From positions 1 through 15,183 of the forward strand of contig JALTRC010000012.1 in assembly GCA_026998145.1 (NCBI GenBank): 15,183 bases of DNA, written 5' to 3'. Shown here in pieces: positions 7,201 to 14,233 of the stretch. Position 1 is the first letter of the stretch, and the number at the start of each line of letters is the position of its first letter. A program made the translations under genes and the position numbers. Source of the stretch: Gammaproteobacteria bacterium (lineage in GTDB: Bacteria > Pseudomonadota > Gammaproteobacteria > SZUA-229). The notes under the pieces are model-generated. The model worked only from the letters and a program-made list of their open reading frames with translations. It ran no database searches and was not told the DNA's origin.

Positions 7201-7491
7201 ATGTCATTAAGCAAATCCCAGATCAAATACCTGCGCCAACTGGCCCATCATGCAAAGGTTATTATTACGATCGGCCAGCATGGTATTACAGAAAATGTAT
7301 TACATGAGCTGGAAATTGCACTGGAACACCATGAGCTGGTAAAAATTAAAATTGCCGGTGAAGATCGGGATGCACGTCAGGCCATAATTGAGCAACTCTG
7401 TGCTGAAACCGGCGCAGAAAAAGTACAGGCCATTGGCAAGACCCTGACTCTGTTCAAACGCAATACTAAAAAGCCGAAAATTTCTTTTTAA
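7201..7491 (+). CDS. yhbY: Ribosome assembly RNA-binding protein YhbY
   Basis: This 96-residue protein is a stand-alone CRM domain, a small basic RNA-binding fold associated with 50S precursor particles in E. coli. Features seen are LRQLAHHAKVIITIGQHGIT, with the GxxG-type GQHG loop at about 27-30, EIALEHHELVKIKIAGEDR in the middle, and the basic end FKRNTKKPKISF. The ATG at 7201 was chosen because the product MSLSKSQIKYL then matches the family length and start; an in-frame TTG five codons upstream would add an atypical extension and would sit even closer to the predicted transcription start. There is no strong Shine-Dalgarno. It is divergent from rlmE, convergent with greA, and sits in the usual place next to both. 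Confidence 0.93.
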   Translation: MSLSKSQIKYLRQLAHHAKVIITIGQHGITENVLHELEIALEHHELVKIKIAGEDRDARQAIIEQLCAETGAEKVQAIGKTLTLFKRNTKKPKISF

Positions 7492-7492
7492 G

Positions 7493-7520
7493 CTGTCGAT
7501 TAGTTGTGAGTCTTTAGTCA
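7493..7520. repeat. Degenerate heptanucleotide tandem repeat
   Basis: Three in-phase 7-mers, TTAGTTG (7500-7506), TGAGTCT (7507-7513) and TTAGTCA (7514-7520), follow a weaker copy at 7493-7499. The consensus is about T(T/G)AGTCG. It lies directly after the yhbY stop. The related 10-mer CAGTCGTTAG appears at 7531-7540 and again upstream of folP at 4289-4298. Confidence 0.4.
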
Positions 7521-7532
7521 AAACCGAAAGCA

Positions 7533-7569
7533 GTCGTTAGAAAAAATGCGGCGCATTTTTTCTAACGAC
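7533..7569. terminator. Bidirectional terminator between yhbY and greA
   Basis: A perfect inverted repeat with 17-bp arms (7533-7549 and 7553-7569) and a 3-base GGC loop. The core is A6-TGC-GGC-GCA-T6, so each strand reads a GC-capped stem with a U6 run, suited to ending both the rightward yhbY and the leftward carAB-greA transcripts. The outer 8 bp (GTCGTTAG/CTAACGAC) extend the stem beyond what termination needs. Confidence 0.8.
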
Positions 7570-7582
7570 CAGCAACTTTCAA

Positions 7583-8059
7583 CTAAATATAATGCACCTC
7601 AACAATCTCCAGCGTGCGCACACCACCCGGTGTTTTCACTTCAACCACATCCCCTTCTTCCTTACCAATTAAAGCACGGGCAATAGGCGAGCTAACGGAA
7701 ATTTTATTGGCTTTAATATCCGCCTCATCTTCACCGACAATCTGGTAGGTAATTTCATCACCGCTTTCTTCATCGGCCAGATCAATAGTCGCGCCAAAAA
7801 TCACCTTGCCATTGGCATTCACCGTGGTCACATCAATAATTGTGGCATTGCTGAGCTTGCCTTCGATTTCCTTAATACGGCCTTCACAGAAACTCTGCTG
7901 CTCACGGGCCGCATGATATTCTGCATTCTCTTTTAAATCCCCATGTTCACGGGCCACGGCGATGGCCTGAATAATGCGGGGACGATCTTCGGTTTTTAAC
8001 TTTTTCAATTCATCTTGCAGGCTTTTTGCGCCCTGTACCGTCATGGGAACCTTGTTCAC
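7583..8059 (-). CDS. greA: Transcription elongation factor GreA
   Basis: GreA enters the secondary channel of RNA polymerase and stimulates cleavage of backtracked RNA, rescuing arrested complexes. The 158-residue protein has the N-terminal coiled-coil (about 1-75) with the tip motif VAREHGDLKENAEYHAAREQQ around 35-55, including acidic Asp41 and Glu44, which coordinate the catalytic Mg, and the C-terminal FKBP-like domain from about 80 (residues 120-131 SVSSPIARALIG). The start is GTG at 8057-8059: AGGAGG lies 7 bases upstream and MNKVPMT aligns with the usual family start. The GTG overlaps the carB TGA by 4 bases (GTGA), indicating translational coupling in a carA-carB-greA operon. Confidence 0.96.
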   Translation of the reverse strand: MNKVPMTVQGAKSLQDELKKLKTEDRPRIIQAIAVAREHGDLKENAEYHAAREQQSFCEGRIKEIEGKLSNATIIDVTTVNANGKVIFGATIDLADEESGDEITYQIVGEDEADIKANKISVSSPIARALIGKEEGDVVEVKTPGGVRTLEIVEVHYI

Positions 8060-11000
8060 GAATGAACCTCCTGATGCAAATCCTGTAAACGATTCACTTC
8101 ATTATCTGATAAATATTTCAATGCCTGTGCCGTTGCACTGGCACCGGCTAAAGTGGTGGTATAACTCACCTTGCCCTGCAGGGCAGCCGCGCGAATGGTA
8201 TAGGAATCCGCAATGGCTTTTTTGCCCTCGGTGGTATTAATAATCAAATCCACTTCGTCGTTCTTGATCATGTCTACAATATGGGGACGACCTTCATAGA
8301 CCTTATTCACAATCTGGCAATCAATCTGGTTTTCCTGCAGGGTGCGCGCCGTGCCGCGAGTGGCAATCAGACTAAAGCCCAGCTCAACCAGTTCACGAGC
8401 CACTGGCACAACCGCATCACGATCCCGCTCTCTCACACTCACAAATACTCGCCCTTTGGTAGGCAAATCGACACCGGCACCCAGCTGCGCCTTGGCAAAA
8501 GCTTCACCAAAGGTTTTGCCCACGCCCATCACTTCACCGGTGGATTTCATTTCCGGCCCCAGCAGTGGATCCACACCGGGGAATTTTACAAACGGAAACA
8601 CCGATTCTTTTACAGAGAAATAATCCGGGATGACCTCTTCGGTAATACCCTGCTCTTTTAAGGAAACGCCAGCCATGCAGCGTGCCGCCACTTTAGCCAG
8701 GGGCACGCCAATGGCCTTGGAGACAAAGGGCACGGTGCGGGATGCCCGGGGATTCACCTCCAGCATATAAATATCTTCACCCTGAATGGCAAACTGAATA
8801 TTCATCAATCCCACCACCTGCATTTCAATGGCAATTTCACGGGTTTGCTGGCGCAGGCGATCCTGAATTTTTGCAGACAGACTATAAGGGGGCAGGGAGC
8901 AGGCCGAATCACCGGAATGTACACCCGCCTGCTCAATATGCTGCATAATGGAGCCGATCAGCACATCCTTGCCATCGCAAATGGCATCCACATCCACTTC
9001 CACCGCATCATCCAGAAAACGATCCAGCAGTACGGGCGCGTCATTGGAGACCTTGACCGCCGTTTGCATATAGTGTTTCAAATCCGCCCCATTATGGACG
9101 ATTTCCATGGCCCGGCCACCCAGCACATAGGAGGGACGCACCACCAGCGGATAACCGATTTCTTCTGCCCGCTGTACCGCTTCTTCCGGATTGGTAGCCA
9201 GACGATTCGGTGGCTGCTTCTGCCCCAGTTTTTCGATTAACTGCTGGAAACGTTCACGATCTTCAGCTAAATCAATGCGATCCGGCGTAGTACCGATAAT
9301 CGGCACACCGGCCGCTTCCAGATCCCGCGCCAGTTTCAATGGTGTTTGACCGCCGTATTGCACAATCACGCCTTTGGGCTTTTCCTTATCCATCACTTCC
9401 AGCACATCTTCCAGGGTCAGCGGCTCGAAATACAGGCGGTCGGAAGTATCGTAATCGGTGGAAACGGTTTCCGGATTACAGTTAATCATAATGGTTTCAT
9501 AACCATCATCGCGCATAGCCAGGGCCGCGTGCACACAACAGTAATCAAATTCAATACCCTGACCGATACGGTTGGGGCCGCCACCCAGCACCACAATTTT
9601 GTCTTTATTGGATGGCGCCGCTTCACATTCCTCCTCATAGGTGGAATACATATAAGCGGTCGAGGTGGAAAATTCAGCGGCACAGGTATCCACCCGTTTA
9701 TAGACGGGACGCACCCCCAGTTTCTGGCGATGTTCACGCACAGCAGATTCTGTTTCACCCAGACAATGGGCCAGACGGCCATCGGAAAAACCCTTGCGCT
9801 TTAAGGCAAACATATAGTCCTTATCAATATCGCTGAGTTTTTCATCCCGCAATACCTGCTCGGCGCAGATAATGTCCTCCACCTGCACCAGGAACCATGG
9901 GTCGATATAAGTGAGTTCCTGAATCCGCTCAAAGCTCATGCCATGACGAAAGGCTTCCGCCAGATACCAGATGCGATCCGCGCCCGGTTGCTGTATTTCC
10001 TGACAGATAGTGGACTCGATATCCTCGTCATCCATATCCGCAGGCAGAATTTCCGTAAAACCATCCACGCCCACTTCCAGCCCCCGCAGGGCTTTTTGCA
10101 GGGATTCCTGGAAGCTGCGGCCAATGGCCATGACTTCGCCCACGGATTTCATCTGGGTAGTCAGGCGATTTTCCGCCTGGGGGAATTTCTCAAAGGTGAA
10201 ACGGGGAATCTTGGTGACCACATAGTCAATGCTCGGCTCAAAGGAAGCCGGTGTGGCACCACCGGTGATTTCATTACTCAGCTCATCCAGGGTAAAGCCC
10301 ACTGCCAGCTTGGCCGCGACCTTGGCAATGGGGAAGCCGGTGGCCTTGGAAGCCAGTGCCGAAGAACGGGATACCCGTGGATTCATTTCAATAATGGTCA
10401 TGCGACCATCGGCAGGATTCACCGAAAACTGCACATTGGAGCCGCCGGTTTCCACGCCGATTTTACGCAGCACTGCCAGAGAGGCATCCCGCATAATCTG
10501 GTATTCCTTGTCCGTCAGGGTCTGGGCCGGCGCTACCGTAATGGAGTCGCCCGTGTGAATGCCCATGGGGTCAAAGTTTTCAATGGAGCAGATAATAATG
10601 CAGTTATCATTTTTATCCCGCACCACTTCCATTTCATATTCTTTCCAGCCCAGAATGGACTCTTCAATCAGCAGCTCTTTGGTAGGGGATAAATCCAGCC
10701 CCCGCTTACAGATTTCTTCAAACTCCTCCTTGTTGTAAGCAATACCGCCACCGGAGCCGCCCATGGTAAAACTGGGGCGAATAATCGTGGGGAATCCTAC
10801 CTGGGCCTGTACCTGATAGGCTTCTTCCATACTGTGGGCAATGGCGGCACGGGGCATATCCAGGCCGATGTCCTCCATGGCCACCTTGAATTTTTCCCGG
10901 TCTTCCGCCATGTCGATGGCTTCCTTGGAAGCACCGATCATTTCCACCTGGTATTTTTCCAGCACACCGTGGCGATCCAGGTCCAGCGCACAGTTCAGTG

Positions 11001-11283
11001 CTGTCTGACCACCCATGGTGGGCAACAGGGCATCGGGACGTTCTTTTTCAATAATTTTTTCAAGGGTCTGCCAGCGAATCGGCTCAATATAGGTAACATC
11101 GGCAGTTTCCGGGTCCGTCATAATGGTTGCCGGATTGGAGTTCACCAGAATAACCTTATAACCTTCCTCCCGCAGCGCCTTACAGGCCTGTGCACCGGAA
11201 TAGTCAAACTCGCATGCCTGGCCAATCACAATCGGGCCGGCACCGATAATCAAAATACTGTTTATATCTGTGCGTTTAGGCAT
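8056..11283 (-). CDS. carB: Carbamoyl phosphate synthase large subunit
   Basis: CarB makes carbamoyl phosphate from bicarbonate, ammonia delivered by CarA and two ATP, supplying both pyrimidine and arginine synthesis. With the ATG at 11281-11283 (MPKRTDINSILIIGAGP) it is 1075 residues, the family length. The order is: carboxyphosphate ATP-grasp domain (about 1-400), oligomerisation domain (about 400-555), second ATP-grasp domain starting near VVLGGGPNRIGQGIEFDY, and the C-terminal MGS-like allosteric domain with VSVRERDRD, ATRGTARTL and NTTEGKKAIADS, where UMP, IMP and ornithine act in E. coli. A TTG five codons upstream is possible but less likely. The ATG lies within the carA end (8-bp overlap, ATGCCTAA), so translation is probably coupled. 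Confidence 0.97.
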   Translation of the reverse strand: MPKRTDINSILIIGAGPIVIGQACEFDYSGAQACKALREEGYKVILVNSNPATIMTDPETADVTYIEPIRWQTLEKIIEKERPDALLPTMGGQTALNCALDLDRHGVLEKYQVEMIGASKEAIDMAEDREKFKVAMEDIGLDMPRAAIAHSMEEAYQVQAQVGFPTIIRPSFTMGGSGGGIAYNKEEFEEICKRGLDLSPTKELLIEESILGWKEYEMEVVRDKNDNCIIICSIENFDPMGIHTGDSITVAPAQTLTDKEYQIMRDASLAVLRKIGVETGGSNVQFSVNPADGRMTIIEMNPRVSRSSALASKATGFPIAKVAAKLAVGFTLDELSNEITGGATPASFEPSIDYVVTKIPRFTFEKFPQAENRLTTQMKSVGEVMAIGRSFQESLQKALRGLEVGVDGFTEILPADMDDEDIESTICQEIQQPGADRIWYLAEAFRHGMSFERIQELTYIDPWFLVQVEDIICAEQVLRDEKLSDIDKDYMFALKRKGFSDGRLAHCLGETESAVREHRQKLGVRPVYKRVDTCAAEFSTSTAYMYSTYEEECEAAPSNKDKIVVLGGGPNRIGQGIEFDYCCVHAALAMRDDGYETIMINCNPETVSTDYDTSDRLYFEPLTLEDVLEVMDKEKPKGVIVQYGGQTPLKLARDLEAAGVPIIGTTPDRIDLAEDRERFQQLIEKLGQKQPPNRLATNPEEAVQRAEEIGYPLVVRPSYVLGGRAMEIVHNGADLKHYMQTAVKVSNDAPVLLDRFLDDAVEVDVDAICDGKDVLIGSIMQHIEQAGVHSGDSACSLPPYSLSAKIQDRLRQQTREIAIEMQVVGLMNIQFAIQGEDIYMLEVNPRASRTVPFVSKAIGVPLAKVAARCMAGVSLKEQGITEEVIPDYFSVKESVFPFVKFPGVDPLLGPEMKSTGEVMGVGKTFGEAFAKAQLGAGVDLPTKGRVFVSVRERDRDAVVPVARELVELGFSLIATRGTARTLQENQIDCQIVNKVYEGRPHIVDMIKNDEVDLIINTTEGKKAIADSYTIRAAALQGKVSYTTTLAGASATAQALKYLSDNEVNRLQDLHQEVHS

Positions 11284-12418
11284 TGTGGTTTTTCTCAATC
11301 AACTCAATAAAATGATCAAACACCGGTGCTACATCATGGGGGCCGGGACTGGCTTCCGGGTGCCCCTGAAAACCGAATGCCGGCTTGTCTGTTCGGTGTA
11401 TGCCCTGTAATGACTGATCAAACAAGGATCGGTAAGTGGGTTTTACATTATCCGGCAGGGATTTTTCATCCACCGCAAAGCCATGATTCTGGCTGGAGAT
11501 CATCACGGTTTTGGTTTCCACATCCTGCACTGGGTGATTGGCACCGTGGTGACCAAATTTCATTTTCTCGGTTTTCGCGCCACAGGCCAGCGCCAGTAAC
11601 TGATGCCCCAGACAAATGCCAAAGGTGGGGACATCAGTTTCCAGAATGTCTTGAATTGCCGTAATGGCATAGTCGCAAGGCTCAGGATCGCCGGGGCCAT
11701 TGGATAAAAACACCCCGTCCGGTGACATGGCCAGCACATCCGCAGCCGGTGTTTTAGCGGGCACCACCGTCACCCGGCAGCCCCGATCCACCAGCATATT
11801 CAAAATATTGCGTTTGATGCCAAAATCATAGGCCACCACATGATGCTTGAGCTGGCCGGTTTCATACTGTACGTGGCTATTGTTGCTAATGTCCCAGCTG
11901 CCCTGTAGCCATTCATAAGAAGATTCCGTGGTGACTTCCTGAGCCAGATCCATACCTTTCAGGCCGGCAAACTGCCGGGCTTTTTCAATCGCCGCCTGCT
12001 CGTCAATATTATCACCGGCCATAATGCAGCCGCTTTGCGCACCCTTGTCCCGCAGAATCCGGGTCAGGCGGCGGGTGTCGATGTCGGCAATCGCCACTGT
12101 ATTATGCTGGATTAAATAATCCTGAAGGCTCATTTCACTGCGCCAGTTACTGGCCACAATGGGCAGATCCCGAATCACCAGACCTGCCGCATGTACAGCA
12201 CTGGACTCTTCATCGCCACTATTGGTGCCGACATTGCCGATATGGGGATAGGTTAAGGTGACGATCTGGCGGGCATAGGAGGGGTCCGTGAGAATTTCCT
12301 GATAGCCGGTCAATGCCGTATTGAATACCACCTCACCGATGGTTTCACCGGCAATACCAATGGATTGGCCCCAGAACAGGCTGCCATCTGCTAACGCAAG
12401 TAGCGCTTTTTGACTCAA
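11276..12418 (-). CDS. carA: Carbamoyl phosphate synthase small (glutaminase) subunit
   Basis: CarA hydrolyses glutamine and channels ammonia to CarB. I chose the TTG at 12416-12418: GGAGG lies 5 bases upstream, the product SQKALLALADGSLF then matches the family N-terminus, and its 380 residues fit the usual length. The frame stays open for another 34 codons upstream, but that part is Arg/Phe-rich, lacks family similarity and runs through the likely promoter and leader hairpin. The class I amidotransferase domain shows Cys269 (FGICLGHQ), His353 and Glu355 (QGHPEAS), plus SNGPGDP at 239-245. The N-terminal domain contains GYQEILTDPSY (39-49). It is the first gene of carA-carB-greA. Confidence 0.95.
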   Translation of the reverse strand: MSQKALLALADGSLFWGQSIGIAGETIGEVVFNTALTGYQEILTDPSYARQIVTLTYPHIGNVGTNSGDEESSAVHAAGLVIRDLPIVASNWRSEMSLQDYLIQHNTVAIADIDTRRLTRILRDKGAQSGCIMAGDNIDEQAAIEKARQFAGLKGMDLAQEVTTESSYEWLQGSWDISNNSHVQYETGQLKHHVVAYDFGIKRNILNMLVDRGCRVTVVPAKTPAADVLAMSPDGVFLSNGPGDPEPCDYAITAIQDILETDVPTFGICLGHQLLALACGAKTEKMKFGHHGANHPVQDVETKTVMISSQNHGFAVDEKSLPDNVKPTYRSLFDQSLQGIHRTDKPAFGFQGHPEASPGPHDVAPVFDHFIELIEKNHNA

Positions 12419-12440
12419 GATCGCCTCCGCAGAACATACG

Positions 12441-12475
12441 AAACGGGAGCACTGGTTTAACCAGCACTCCCGTTT
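12441..12475 (-). promoter_or_regulatory. Hairpin in the carA leader
   Basis: The 9-bp outer arms AAACGGGAG (12441-12449) and CTCCCGTTT (12467-12475) enclose, after a 2-base mismatch on each side, the inner palindrome CTGGTTTAACCAG (12452-12464). The structure lies between the likely transcription start and the carA Shine-Dalgarno, ending 23 bases before the TTG. The U-tract after it is poor (TTTCGTATGTTCT), so it is a weak attenuator at best; an RNA stability or protein-binding role is equally possible. Confidence 0.5.
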
Positions 12476-12500
12476 GAAAATTAAGATAAAAATCCTGCGT

Positions 12501-12509
12501 ATTCTAACA
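12501..12509 (-). promoter_or_regulatory. Extended -10 promoter for carA-carB-greA
   Basis: The minus strand reads TGTTAGAAT, a TGn plus 5/6 match to TATAAT, with no clear -35 hexamer. Initiation near 12494 would give a leader of about 75 bases holding the hairpin at 12441-12475. Confidence 0.45.
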
Positions 12510-12566
12510 GGTTTTAGCAATAAATCATGCCCTAAACGGAGTGGATTTCACCGCCTGTTACGGGCA

Positions 12567-12600
12567 CAAAAAAGCCGAAGCTTTTATAAAGCTCCGGCTA
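12567..12600 (-). terminator. Rho-independent terminator after tRNA-Glu
   Basis: AGCCG-GAGCTTT pairs with AAAGCT-TCGGCT (12573-12599) around a 3-base loop, with a small internal mismatch, followed by a run of six U on the minus strand. It begins only a few bases after the tRNA CCA end. Confidence 0.85.
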
Positions 12601-12606
12601 TCTGTA

Positions 12607-12682
<76 letters not shown>

Positions 12683-12721
12683 TAGATCACTCGAAACACT
12701 GTGTCGTTCAAGTGAGCGCGA

Positions 12722-12750
12722 ATTCTATAGATCCCGCCCTATATCGTCAA
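12722..12750 (-). promoter_or_regulatory. Strong sigma-70 promoter for tRNA-Glu
   Basis: TTGACG (12745-12750), a 17-base spacer and TAGAAT (12722-12727) on the minus strand, each 5/6 matches. It is followed by the GC-rich discriminator TCGCGCTC, the kind associated with stringent control of stable-RNA genes. The 5' leader before the tRNA would be about 32 bases. Confidence 0.75.
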
Positions 12751-12783
12751 TAGCTAATTTAACTTTTATGTCATTTTATATCT

Positions 12784-12833
12784 ATTGCCTGTCAATGTGT
12801 TTTTGTGTAGCCTGATGGGGTGCCAGAAGGCAC
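12784..12833 (+). promoter_or_regulatory. Possible promoter and small leader hairpin of the PEP-CTERM gene
   Basis: TTGCCT (12785-12790), 17 bases and TAGCCT (12808-12813) form a weak promoter-like pair on the plus strand. Downstream, GTGCC-AGAA-GGCAC (12820-12833) is a small tetraloop hairpin in the predicted leader. Support is only by consensus. The rest of the 198-base spacer to tRNA-Glu holds the divergent tRNA promoter. Confidence 0.25.
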
Positions 12834-12880
12834 GCGCATCCGCAGTGGAAGCCAATGCGTTTAACTCAAAGGAAATGAAT

Positions 12881-13522
12881 ATGAAAAATAGATACTCACG
12901 AAAGTGTGCGGCCTTTTTATGTGCCAGCACAACACTGCTTCTAAGCACCAATAGCCTCTCCCATGCCGCCACGGTCAGTGATTTATTGATCACCGAAATC
13001 ATGGCCAATCCCGCCGCCGTCAGCGACAGCAATGGAGAATGGTTTGAGCTGTTTAATCCCACCGGCAGCGCCATTAATCTGGCCAATGTCAGTCTCTCCG
13101 ATAATGGCAGTAATTTGCATACCATCTCAGCCGGCTCAGATCTGTTTATTGGCGCGGGTGATTATTTTGTGCTGGGCCGAAACGGCGATACCAGCCTGAA
13201 TGGCGGTCTGGAACCGGATTATGTGTACAGCAGCTTTACCCTGGGTAATAGCAGTGACCAGATTGTTTTAACCGATGGTCTGGGAAATGAACTGCGCCTG
13301 GAATACACCAGCGGCTTTACCGCCAGTGGTATCAGCACCGAGCTGACAGGATTGAACACCTATGGACTCACCGATAGCAGTCTGGTGTATGGCGCAGGTG
13401 ATATTGGTACACCGGGAATGGCAGGCAGTTACGCCCCCTTAACGGCGGTGCCTTTGCCCGCCTCTGTCTGGTTACTGGCCAGCGGCCTGCTGGGTTTGCT
13501 GCAAATTAGCCGCCGGTCTTGA
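12881..13522 (+). CDS. Lamin-tail-domain protein with PEP-CTERM sorting signal
   Basis: The 213-residue secreted protein has a signal peptide (about 1-30: basic MKNRYSRK, hydrophobic core, SHAA cleavage region), then a lamin tail domain (about 31-145; opening LLITEIMANPAAVSDSNGEW and FELFNPTGSAINLANVSLSD, an immunoglobulin-like beta sandwich found in many exported bacterial proteins), a linker with GDIGTPGMAGS, and a C-terminal PEP-CTERM unit: VPLPA (190-194), a membrane segment (about 195-208) and a terminal RRS. Proteins of this type are exported by Sec and processed by an exosortase, usually in strains making exopolysaccharide; no exosortase is visible here. The ATG at 12881 follows AAGGA by 7 bases; an ATG six bases earlier is too close to that site. 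Its function is unknown. No neighbour is evidently related. Confidence 0.85.
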   Translation: MKNRYSRKCAAFLCASTTLLLSTNSLSHAATVSDLLITEIMANPAAVSDSNGEWFELFNPTGSAINLANVSLSDNGSNLHTISAGSDLFIGAGDYFVLGRNGDTSLNGGLEPDYVYSSFTLGNSSDQIVLTDGLGNELRLEYTSGFTASGISTELTGLNTYGLTDSSLVYGAGDIGTPGMAGSYAPLTAVPLPASVWLLASGLLGLLQISRRS

Positions 13523-13532
13523 TCCATCAACC

Positions 13533-13562
13533 CCTGCCCTTCATCCACTGCGGAAGGGCAGG
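13533..13562 (+). terminator. Terminator-like hairpin after the PEP-CTERM gene
   Basis: A perfect 10-bp stem, CCTGCCCTTC (13533-13542) with GAAGGGCAGG (13553-13562), and a 10-base loop start 10 bases after the stop. The following ATTTATACC is a poor U-tract, so termination efficiency is uncertain. Confidence 0.55.
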
Positions 13563-13571
13563 ATTTATACC

Positions 13572-13611
13572 AAAAGCATTCGCTATAAACTCATACCAAT
13601 ATAATGCTTTT
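13572..13611. repeat. Inverted repeat between the PEP-CTERM gene and the PII gene
   Basis: AAAAGCATT (13572-13580) and AATGCTTTT (13603-13611) are perfect 9-bp arms around 22 bases. The plus strand ends in TTTTATTTG and the minus strand in TTTTGG. It may back up termination of the two convergent genes. Immediately after it, TTTGCG occurs three times (13613, 13622, 13632). Confidence 0.35.
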
Positions 13612-13650
13612 ATTTGCGTACTTTGCGTTTATTTGCGGACACATGCCTTT

Positions 13651-13989
13651 CTAAATTGCATCCTTATCGGCTTCGCCGGTACGAATACGCACAATTTTTT
13701 CCATATCCGATACAAAGATTTTACCGTCACCGATCTTGCCGGTACGGGCCGCTTTAGTCACCGCTTCAATGCAAACATCCACCTGATCCGCATCAATCAC
13801 CATTTCAATTTTGACCTTGGGAATAAAATCCACCACATATTCCGCTCCACGGTATAACTCGGTATGGCCTTTCTGGCGACCGAAGCCTTTGACTTCTGTA
13901 GCGGTCATGCCGGTAATACCCACATCGGTTAAGGCGGCACGAACATCATCCAGTTTAAAGGGTTTGATTATGGCTTCTACTTTTTTCAT
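13651..13989 (-). CDS. PII nitrogen regulatory protein (GlnB/GlnK family)
   Basis: PII proteins are cytosolic trimers that sense 2-oxoglutarate, ATP and ADP and, through uridylylation, glutamine; they control targets such as GlnE, NtrB, AmtB and NAD synthetase. The 112-residue length is exact for the family. The T-loop spans about 37-55 with the uridylylation site Tyr51 (ELYRGAEYVVDF, tyrosines at 46 and 51), preceded by KGFGRQKGH. The B-loop TGKIGDGKIFV lies at about 83-93 and the end IRTGEADKDAI at 102-112. Tail and B-loop fit both GlnB and GlnK, so no paralogue symbol is given; lack of a neighbouring amtB argues against a classic glnK. GGGGGAG lies about 3-5 bases before the ATG. It lies downstream of nadE on the same strand, with a MITE-like element between. 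Confidence 0.94.
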   Translation of the reverse strand: MKKVEAIIKPFKLDDVRAALTDVGITGMTATEVKGFGRQKGHTELYRGAEYVVDFIPKVKIEMVIDADQVDVCIEAVTKAARTGKIGDGKIFVSDMEKIVRIRTGEADKDAI

Positions 13990-14052
13990 CGACTCCCCCG
14001 GAGCTATTATTTTTATTCAGGTGGACGGCAGTATCGGGACTGCACTATTTTA

Positions 14053-14217
14053 GGGATAACCTCTGATTAATTCTGGACGAAACAGTTTGTATATCACACC
14101 CCTGATTCAAGGCGACGAATCGCACACAATAGCCAGCTATTGCGAAGATTCGCAACGCAGAAGCAGGGGAATTGAGATGCGAAATGTGAGTTCATGAATT
14201 ATCCATGAGGTTCCCCG
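14053..14217. mobile_element. Fold-back MITE-like element between nadE and the PII gene
   Basis: About 165 bp that form one long imperfect palindrome. The left half (from GGGATAACCTCTGATTAATTC) and the reversed right half (from GGGGAACCTCATGGATAATTC) align end to end with ACCCCTG/TCCCCTG and CGAATC blocks in register, converging on the perfect centre CAATAG-CCAG-CTATTG (near 14137-14152). There is no coding capacity. Size, subterminal symmetry and ends fit a non-autonomous miniature inverted-repeat element. GATAACCT occurs at 14055-14062 and 14224-14231, but it overlaps one arm and is not a clean target duplication. The parent insertion sequence is not identified. Confidence 0.6.
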
Positions 14218-14233
14218 GCACATGATAACCTAT

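Noticed and set aside
8281..11310. Numerous plus-strand frames opposite carB
   Set aside because: Same reason: all lie within the conserved carB coding region and show no independent start signals or families.
12390..12436. Short reading frame in the carA leader starting at an ATG near 12434-12436
   Set aside because: It is out of frame with carA, lacks a Shine-Dalgarno, and has no runs of Arg or pyrimidine-related codons that would suggest a leader peptide.
12419..12520. N-terminal extension of carA (34 extra codons)
   Set aside because: The extension overlaps the likely promoter and leader hairpin, is unlike any CarA N-terminus, and a well-placed GGAGG precedes the TTG at 12418.
12785..12880. 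Longer start for the PEP-CTERM protein
   Set aside because: The extra residues would hide the signal peptide, and a correctly spaced AAGGA stands before the ATG at 12881.
14055..14231. GATAACCT direct repeats as a target-site duplication of the MITE-like element
   Set aside because: The left copy lies inside the palindromic arm, so the repeats do not bracket the symmetric ends; likely coincidence.
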